Shown here: in pieces, positions 5,577 through 10,420 of the stretch
How the letters are laid out: each line of letters opens with the position of its first letter
Numbering within the stretch: the first letter of the stretch is position 1
Source of the DNA: Nautiliaceae bacterium
GTDB lineage: Bacteria; Campylobacterota; Campylobacteria; Campylobacterales; Nautiliaceae
NCBI GenBank assembly: GCA_027062985.1
Contig: JAMOSR010000030.1
Location: 1-10,420 of the forward strand
Length of the DNA: 10,420 bases
Direction of reading: 5' to 3'
Translations under genes and position numbers: made by a program
The notes under the pieces: generated by a model
Seen by the model: the letters and a program-made list of their open reading frames with translations, nothing else
Told to the model about the DNA's origin: nothing
The model's database searches: none

Positions 5577-7427
5577 TTACAGCCCCTTTACAATAATTAA
5601 GATTGCTATAACGATAATTGCAACACCAAGAACGAATTGTCCCATATAGGTTCCAATTTTACCGCTATGCCCGGCTTTGAACATTCTGTATACCATTTTT
5701 GTCCAATCAACCGTTTTATTTACAACATAATCCACAACATTAGTATCAAACCATCTCATAGATTTCGCAATAGCGTTAACCACAATATTTTTAGAAATCC
5801 ATGTAATCATAGCTTCTACATAATACCCGTTAAACAGAATCTGATGAATAGTTATTACAAACTGATGAGATGCAATTTTATAAAGTAAATTGAGACCTTT
5901 AACATACAATCCTACTACTATAAGGAATATAACAAGCATTCCGGTGAGCATAAACGCCGCAAGACCGGCAACATGAGGTTCTACAACCTCTTTACCAACA
6001 ATATAATGAACTATATCGCTTTGCCAAAGAGAAATTGCAAGAGTAACAAATGCCAAAATACCCAAAGGCAATCTCATCCAAAGATTACTTGGTTTATGCA
6101 CACTTCCACCAACTTCTTCATGTCTTGGTTCACCAAGGAAAATAAGAATCCAAAGTCTTGTAATATAAGCAATAGAGAGTAATGCCGCAATAGTTACGAA
6201 TGTTTTCGTAAATCCGTTACCCCATTCCCAAGCGGCGGCAACCACCATCTCTTTTGAAAAATATCCACTAAACGGAGGTACACCGGCTAAAGAAAGTGAA
6301 CCCATAGCCATAAATAACGCCACCCAAGGAGCCGTCTTAATCAAACCTCCTAATTTCCATGCGTCTTTTTGGTGATGCGCTATATAAATAACAGCACCAG
6401 CACCTAAAAATAAGAGTGCTTTAAAAATAGCATGATTTACCAAATGAAGCATACCCGCCGCTAAACTGCCTACTCCAAGACCGACAAATGCTATAGACAA
6501 GTGTGACATCGTGGAATATGCAAGAATTTTTTTAATCTCTTTTTGAACAAGAGCTGAAGTGGCGCCTATAAACGCAGATAAAGCCGCAACATTCGCCACT
6601 ATAAATAAAGCTTCCGTATAAGCAAAAAAGTCAAACAGTCTCGCAACGATATAAATACCTGAGTTAACCATCGTAGCACCATGGATTAAAGCGGAAACGG
6701 TAGTAGGACCTTCCATGGCGTTCATAAGCCAAGGATAAAGAGGAAACTGTCCGGATTTACCAATAGCACCCATAAAAATAAACAAAGCCACCACTAAGGC
6801 CATCGTTTTATCAAGCTCTCCGGCATTGGCCATTTCGTTAAGTTCCACAAGATTTACAGTCCCAGCATAATAAAATAAAAGAGCAATGGCAGCCAACATA
6901 AACACATCACCGAATCTGGTATATAAAAACGCCTGCATACCGGCACTTGCCGCAGAACTTTTATAATACCAAAAACTAATAAGAAGATAACTCGCAAGCC
7001 CCATAAATTCCCAACCTATAAAAGCGCCTATTAAATCTTTTGTTATTACAAGCAAAATCATACCGCCTATAAAGAAAAGCACTTTTGCATAATATCTCGG
7101 CTGGTCAGGGTCGTCCCCCATATAATCATGGGCAAAATGAATATCTAAAAATCCAAGCCCCGTAGCAACCAAAAGCATAACTATAGACAAATGGTCTATA
7201 TAAATACCAAAAGGGATTTTAAGATTACCAAAAGCAATCCATGTATAATTGATATCTATTACCGTATCAGAATACTTAAAAAACAGCACCAAACTCGCTA
7301 AAAAAAGAATACCTCCGACTACCTCGGCAACCCAAAACGCAAGTTCTCTTTTTGTCTTTCCTAAAATATAAGCCAAAACGGCTCCTATATAAGGAGCTAC
7401 CAATAATATCATTACTGCATTATTCAT
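5577..7427 (-). CDS. nuoL: NADH-quinone oxidoreductase subunit L (distal proton-pumping subunit with lateral helix)
   Basis: Distal pump of complex I, 616 residues (E. coli 613). Conserved channel residues are E140 (GWEFMGLASYLLISF), K224 (GAIGKSGQFPLYPWLMNAM), H250 (TVSALIHGATMV), H332 and K336 (NHAIFKALLFLGAGAV) and K392 (PPFSGYFSKEMVV). After the 14-helix core, about residues 515-590 form the long amphipathic lateral helix region that runs along NuoM and NuoN, closed by a final membrane helix at about 596-613 (LGVAIIVIAILIIV). The ATG overlaps the last 8 bases of nuoK, and the ribosome binding region AAGGCGGTGAG lies inside nuoK, so translation is coupled. Full length with the lateral helix distinguishes it from MrpA or hydrogenase homologues. 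Confidence 0.97.
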   Translation of the reverse strand: MNNAVMILLVAPYIGAVLAYILGKTKRELAFWVAEVVGGILFLASLVLFFKYSDTVIDINYTWIAFGNLKIPFGIYIDHLSIVMLLVATGLGFLDIHFAHDYMGDDPDQPRYYAKVLFFIGGMILLVITKDLIGAFIGWEFMGLASYLLISFWYYKSSAASAGMQAFLYTRFGDVFMLAAIALLFYYAGTVNLVELNEMANAGELDKTMALVVALFIFMGAIGKSGQFPLYPWLMNAMEGPTTVSALIHGATMVNSGIYIVARLFDFFAYTEALFIVANVAALSAFIGATSALVQKEIKKILAYSTMSHLSIAFVGLGVGSLAAGMLHLVNHAIFKALLFLGAGAVIYIAHHQKDAWKLGGLIKTAPWVALFMAMGSLSLAGVPPFSGYFSKEMVVAAAWEWGNGFTKTFVTIAALLSIAYITRLWILIFLGEPRHEEVGGSVHKPSNLWMRLPLGILAFVTLAISLWQSDIVHYIVGKEVVEPHVAGLAAFMLTGMLVIFLIVVGLYVKGLNLLYKIASHQFVITIHQILFNGYYVEAMITWISKNIVVNAIAKSMRWFDTNVVDYVVNKTVDWTKMVYRMFKAGHSGKIGTYMGQFVLGVAIIVIAILIIVKGL

Positions 7428-7728
7428 CGCTCACCGCCTTATCTAAGTGGTCTGGAATAATTTCTCCTGTAATTCTGTTAGCCAAAATAAAGATAAGCAC
7501 ACCGGCCGCCGCTTCAAGAGTAGCGATTACTATAATCACATAAGCAATGGCCAACCCTCTAGTAAGTCCAAAATGATAAGCCGCACTTGCCAAAAACAGA
7601 ATAACTGCGTTTAAAAGCATTTCCAAAGAAAAAAAGATTTTTAAAAAATCACTTTTACTGGTTACGCCGTAAAGCCCCACTCCAAAAAGGATAATTGCGG
7701 CAATCGCATCGATATAAAATCCTACCAT
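7420..7728 (-). CDS. nuoK: NADH-quinone oxidoreductase subunit K
   Basis: Small three-helix membrane subunit (102 residues, family about 100) that helps form the proton channel between NuoH/J and NuoN. Helices lie at about 3-21, 28-49 and 58-84. The two membrane Glu residues fall at exactly the E. coli positions: E36 in FFSLEMLLNAVILFLA and E72 in IATLEAAAGVLIFILA. It starts three bases after the nuoJ stop, using an AAGGAA ribosome binding site made from the last nuoJ codons, and its end overlaps nuoL by 8 bases. MrpC-type homologues share this fold, but the context and the two Glu residues decide for NuoK. Confidence 0.97.
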   Translation of the reverse strand: MVGFYIDAIAAIILFGVGLYGVTSKSDFLKIFFSLEMLLNAVILFLASAAYHFGLTRGLAIAYVIIVIATLEAAAGVLIFILANRITGEIIPDHLDKAVSDE

Positions 7729-7731
7729 TTT

Positions 7732-8199
7732 TTATTCCTTTCCATGTTTTAGAGTATGCAGCATTCTGATACTTCCATAAAGAATACTAGCCGCTACAAC
7801 TCCCATAAAAATAGCAATCTCCGCATAAAAATCCGTAAATATTTTTACCTGGTCTTTTAAAGGAATAGCTTTGCCTTCATAAGGAATATCAGGTAATAAA
7901 AACGGCACTATCAATAAACCAATAATCACAAGAGTTACAATAGAAACCGCCCAGGGTCTTATTTCATATTTAGGAAATTTAGAACCTATAACCGTTACCC
8001 CAAAAAGGGTTAATACAACTATACCTCCGGTATAAACGAATATCTGGAAAAGCCCAAGAAGTTTTTCACCCATAAAGATATAATAAATACCAAGCAAAAA
8101 CATCATCAAAACAAATGCTATTACCGCCGGTACCGTATTTTTTTGAGTAAGAGACATTACCGCCAAAATAATTGCCAACACCAAAATTAAAACGCTCAT
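7732..8199 (-). CDS. nuoJ: NADH-quinone oxidoreductase subunit J
   Basis: Five-helix membrane subunit of complex I (155 residues; E. coli 184, with the usual loss from the C-terminal end). It lies between NuoH and NuoK and links quinone chemistry to the pumps. The key stretch is helix 3 at about 45-72, EKLLGLFQIFVYTGGIVV, which contains the conserved Tyr (Y56) and the Gly-rich segment that forms the mobile pi-bulge in known structures. Other helices lie at about 2-18, 22-42, 84-103 and 124-146. Its ATG overlaps the nuoI TGA stop (ATGA). It has the strongest ribosome binding site in the window, GGAGGTGA, four bases upstream of the ATG and inside the nuoI tail. Confidence 0.95.
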   Translation of the reverse strand: MSVLILVLAIILAVMSLTQKNTVPAVIAFVLMMFLLGIYYIFMGEKLLGLFQIFVYTGGIVVLTLFGVTVIGSKFPKYEIRPWAVSIVTLVIIGLLIVPFLLPDIPYEGKAIPLKDQVKIFTDFYAEIAIFMGVVAASILYGSIRMLHTLKHGKE

Positions 8200-8765
8200 T
8201 TTTCACCTCCGTTATCTCCGGTTTCACCGCTGCTTTTATTTTCTTCAGCTTTTTTAGCAGCCGCTTCAGCTCTCTTTTTAGCTTCAGCCTCCGCTTTTTT
8301 CTTCGCCATCATTTCGGCTTTTTTTCTGGCTTTTTCTTCTTCTTCACGTTTTTTCTGCTCAATCCATTCCTCAGGGACTTCAGGTTTTACCCACCAATTA
8401 GATAAAGATTCATGAGAGGGGTTGTCTACAATCATTTCAATATCCCCGCCGCTGAGCTTAATGGCCTTTTCCGGTTTTGTGGGACAAACATCTTCACAAA
8501 GACCACAGAAGATACAAACAGCCAAATTAACTTCAGGCAAAGCTTTAGGTCTTTTAATAGGTAAAGGCTCCATTATAATAGCATCAACAGGACATATTTT
8601 TGCACATGCCTCACATCCTGTACAAATATCGTATCTGATTTGATGTCTTCCCCTAAAAACAGGTGATTTATGAGCCGGTTCTTTTACCACGTCCTTAGTG
8701 GCTATTCTAGGTTCGGTAACCGCTTTTAATACTCTTACTATTTTTTCACTTATCTCAAACAACAT
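8196..8765 (-). CDS. nuoI: NADH-quinone oxidoreductase subunit I (2x 4Fe-4S), with Lys/Ala/Glu-rich C-terminal tail
   Basis: Peripheral-arm ferredoxin-like subunit (189 residues) that carries electrons through two 4Fe-4S clusters toward NuoB and quinone. The cluster motifs are CTGCEACAKICP (C48, C51, C54, C58) and CIFCGLCEDVCP (C84, C87, C90, C94). As usual the fourth Cys of each motif ligates the other cluster. The second motif reads CPTKPEKAI rather than the common CPTxAI, a small insertion. After about residue 130 the protein leaves the family pattern: residues about 133-175 are a charged helix of Lys, Glu, Arg and Ala (for example AEAEAKKRAEAAAKKAEEN), followed by a Gly/Ser/Asn-rich end. 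No frameshift is needed to reach this tail. The start ATG lies one base after the nuoH stop, with AGGAG inside nuoH. Confidence 0.95.
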   Translation of the reverse strand: MLFEISEKIVRVLKAVTEPRIATKDVVKEPAHKSPVFRGRHQIRYDICTGCEACAKICPVDAIIMEPLPIKRPKALPEVNLAVCIFCGLCEDVCPTKPEKAIKLSGGDIEMIVDNPSHESLSNWWVKPEVPEEWIEQKKREEEEKARKKAEMMAKKKAEAEAKKRAEAAAKKAEENKSSGETGDNGGEK

Positions 8766-8766
8766 A

Positions 8767-9738
8767 TTAAACTCCTAATATATAAAGTTTTGCAAAAGTT
8801 ACCCACACCAAATTCAATATAGCAAGAGGCGTCAACCAGCTCCAACAGAATTTAAGCATTTGATCAAGTCTAAGTCTCGGGTTTGATGCCCTGATAGCCA
8901 CCATAATAATTGCAAGAACGACTATTTTTAAAAACAGCCACCAAAAACTATCAAAAAATATTCCTCTATATCCGCCAAAAAACAGTACTACCGCTGATGC
9001 CGAAACTACTAAAATTTCGGTAAACTCGGCAAATTTTAAAAGAACATAGTTAGTCCCTGAATATTCCGTATAAAACCCGTATACAATTTCCTGTTCGGCA
9101 TCTGGGATATGAAAAGGAGGCTGTTCTAAAATACCAAGCATAGCAATAATATAAATAATAGCCCCAGGTAATAAAATTAAGGTGCTAAACCACGTATTGC
9201 TATACATTATTTCATACAGATTCATCGTCCCAAAAAGAAGAGCGGGACTAAGAGCCGCTAAGAAAAACGGAGCTTCCATAGAAATCATCTGAGCCAAAAT
9301 TCTCATACCGCCTAAAAACGAATATTTGTTATGAGAACCAAACCCCGTTAAGAAAAGCAAGAAAGGTTCAACCCCTATTAACACAACAAGTCCAAGCACT
9401 CCGTACTGGGTATCCAAAATTCCATGCCCGTTGTTGATAAGAGGAGTCCAGGGAATTAATATAACCGGTAACGCAGCCACTAAAGGAGTTAAAATAGGAA
9501 TAATATTAAATAAATACGGGTCTGCGCTTTTAGGAGTAATTGATTCTTTAGTCAAGAGTTTAAACACATCCCACACAGTCTGTAAAGACCCGGCCGGCCC
9601 GTTAAAGTGAGGCCCTACCCTTTTATGTACATAAGCCAGGGCTTTTCTTGAAAAATAAAAAACAAAAAAAGTCCATCCCAGCAAAAACAAAAGACCAGGA
9701 AACACAAAAATATAAAATAACATTTCTCCTATACCCAT
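8767..9738 (-). CDS. nuoH: NADH-quinone oxidoreductase subunit H (quinone-chamber membrane subunit)
   Basis: Membrane subunit that holds the quinone entry channel and joins the peripheral arm to the pumps; 323 residues (E. coli 325), about eight helices. Family stretches seen are KRVGPHFNGPAGSLQ at 39-53, LLTKESITPKSADP at 61-74, the SHNKYSFLGGMRILAQMISME block ending at E155, PDAEQEIVYGFYTEYSG at 212-228, and RASNPRLRLDQML at 283-295. Acidic residues D213, E215 and E217 of the quinone-facing loop are kept. Two usual features differ: the first helix ends FSRKAL where many homologues have an E-R-R/K sequence, and the R-x-P-F-D motif reads QPPFH (206-210). The start is supported by TAAGGAG, which is also the nuoD stop, five bases before the ATG. 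Confidence 0.96.
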   Translation of the reverse strand: MGIGEMLFYIFVFPGLLFLLGWTFFVFYFSRKALAYVHKRVGPHFNGPAGSLQTVWDVFKLLTKESITPKSADPYLFNIIPILTPLVAALPVILIPWTPLINNGHGILDTQYGVLGLVVLIGVEPFLLFLTGFGSHNKYSFLGGMRILAQMISMEAPFFLAALSPALLFGTMNLYEIMYSNTWFSTLILLPGAIIYIIAMLGILEQPPFHIPDAEQEIVYGFYTEYSGTNYVLLKFAEFTEILVVSASAVVLFFGGYRGIFFDSFWWLFLKIVVLAIIMVAIRASNPRLRLDQMLKFCWSWLTPLAILNLVWVTFAKLYILGV

Positions 9739-9747
9739 TTTTTCTCC

Positions 9748-10420
9748 TTATCTATCAAGGTCACCCTGACAGATATGCATACTACCGTAAAGTAGCGGAA
9801 TATCTGAAAGGGTATGCCCAGGTAATAATCTCTCAAGCATCATCGTATGATTAACACTTGGCGCTTTAATTTTAAGTCTGTAAGGCGAGGTTGCCTTATC
9901 TTGGGTTACAAGATGCATTAAAATTTCACCCCTTGCCCACTCTATTCTGCTAACAGCCTCTCCTGCTGGAAGTCTTTTTGGCATTCTTACAAGATGGTCT
10001 TTTTTAGGGTCCATCTCTCCTGCTTCAATGCCTTCTTCTATCTTTTTCATAGCCTGTTTAATTAAATCAACAGCCTGATTTATCTCTTTATATATAATAT
10101 AGAGTCTATCTCTAGCATCACCACTATCACACGTTACATAATCCATTTCAAGCTCACTATAAGCTGCATAAGGTTCGTCAATTCTCACATCTATTTTAGC
10201 TCCGGTAGCTCTTGCTATAGGACCTGCCAGGTAAAATTCTTCCACATCATCTAAACTAAACACTCCTGTATCTTTCGCCCTTACGGTCATTAAAGGGTTT
10301 TTTAAGAAAATATCTTCTATTTCAGGTTTTACTTTTTCCCATTTTGCAATAGCTTTATTTATTTCCTCAAACCAGGCTTTATAATCGTTTAAAGGATACC
10401 TGACTCCCCCAGGTTCAACA
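9748..10420 (-). CDS. nuoD: NADH-quinone oxidoreductase subunit D (49-kDa type), C-terminal part, 5' end outside the window
   Basis: 223 residues are present; the frame is open to the window edge, entering as VEPGGVRYPLNDYKAWF. The N-terminal part with the quinone-binding His/Tyr lies outside. NuoD forms the floor of the quinone site next to the terminal 4Fe-4S cluster. Family patterns seen are TGVFSLDDVEEFYLAGPIAR, then ATGAKIDVRIDEPYAAY, GDARDRLYIIYKEI, ATSPYRLKIKAPSVNHT and the terminal GDLDR. Many homologues also end in GD(V/I)DR. The tail GSMHICQGDLDR has a Cys where group 4 hydrogenases have the first Cys of DPCxSC, but Asp at the second, so it should not bind NiFe. It lies 9 bases before nuoH with no nuoE, F or G between. 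Confidence 0.95.
   Translation of the reverse strand, partial: VEPGGVRYPLNDYKAWFEEINKAIAKWEKVKPEIEDIFLKNPLMTVRAKDTGVFSLDDVEEFYLAGPIARATGAKIDVRIDEPYAAYSELEMDYVTCDSGDARDRLYIIYKEINQAVDLIKQAMKKIEEGIEAGEMDPKKDHLVRMPKRLPAGEAVSRIEWARGEILMHLVTQDKATSPYRLKIKAPSVNHTMMLERLLPGHTLSDIPLLYGSMHICQGDLDR

Noticed and set aside
8172..8405. Plus-strand 77-codon Phe/Ser-rich reading frame
   Set aside because: It is the antisense shadow of the Lys/Glu-rich NuoI tail (AAA/GAA read as TTT/TTC).

Overview
The window is one long leftward (minus-strand) operon ending in a short gene-free stretch. Reading with transcription from right to left, it holds the C-terminal part of nuoD, then complete nuoH, nuoI, nuoJ, nuoK, nuoL, nuoM and nuoN (respiratory complex I), and then a 750-residue secreted TPR protein that I identify as the flagellar motor protein PflA. 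No plus-strand gene is supported.

Organism: an AT-rich member of the Campylobacterota (Epsilonproteobacteria). The best clue is nuoN followed by pflA, the order known from Campylobacter jejuni and Helicobacter pylori. The nuoD stop runs straight into the nuoH ribosome binding site, so no nuoE, nuoF or nuoG lies between them, unlike Campylobacter. This suggests a deep-branching lineage such as Nautiliales; that placement is inference.

How the genes work together: NuoD and NuoI (peripheral arm, two 4Fe-4S clusters), NuoH (quinone chamber and heel of the membrane arm), NuoJ/K and the three antiporter-like pumps NuoL/M/N form the quinone-reducing and proton-pumping parts of complex I. The channel Glu and Lys residues of K, L, M and N are all present, so the pump looks functional. 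The electron-input side is not in this part of the locus, so the donor is unclear (reduced ferredoxin or flavodoxin are candidates). NuoH has changes at usually conserved quinone-chamber positions, NuoI carries a Lys/Ala/Glu-rich tail, and NuoD ends in a motif reminiscent of group 4 hydrogenases. PflA is a periplasmic scaffold of the proton-driven flagellar motor, so the gene order joins a producer and a consumer of the proton gradient.

Layout: 9748-10420 nuoD (partial); 8767-9738 nuoH; 8196-8765 nuoI; 7732-8199 nuoJ; 7420-7728 nuoK; 5577-7427 nuoL; 4145-5575 nuoM; 2814-4145 nuoN; 2788-2812 a hairpin over the pflA ribosome binding site; 529-2781 pflA; 356-528 small inverted repeats; 183-355 a miniature inverted-repeat element with a perfect 8-bp target duplication; 149-180 another hairpin; 1-83 the 3' end of an IS256-family transposase gene that has lost its 5' part. 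The left 0.5 kb is therefore a mobile-element landing zone behind the operon.
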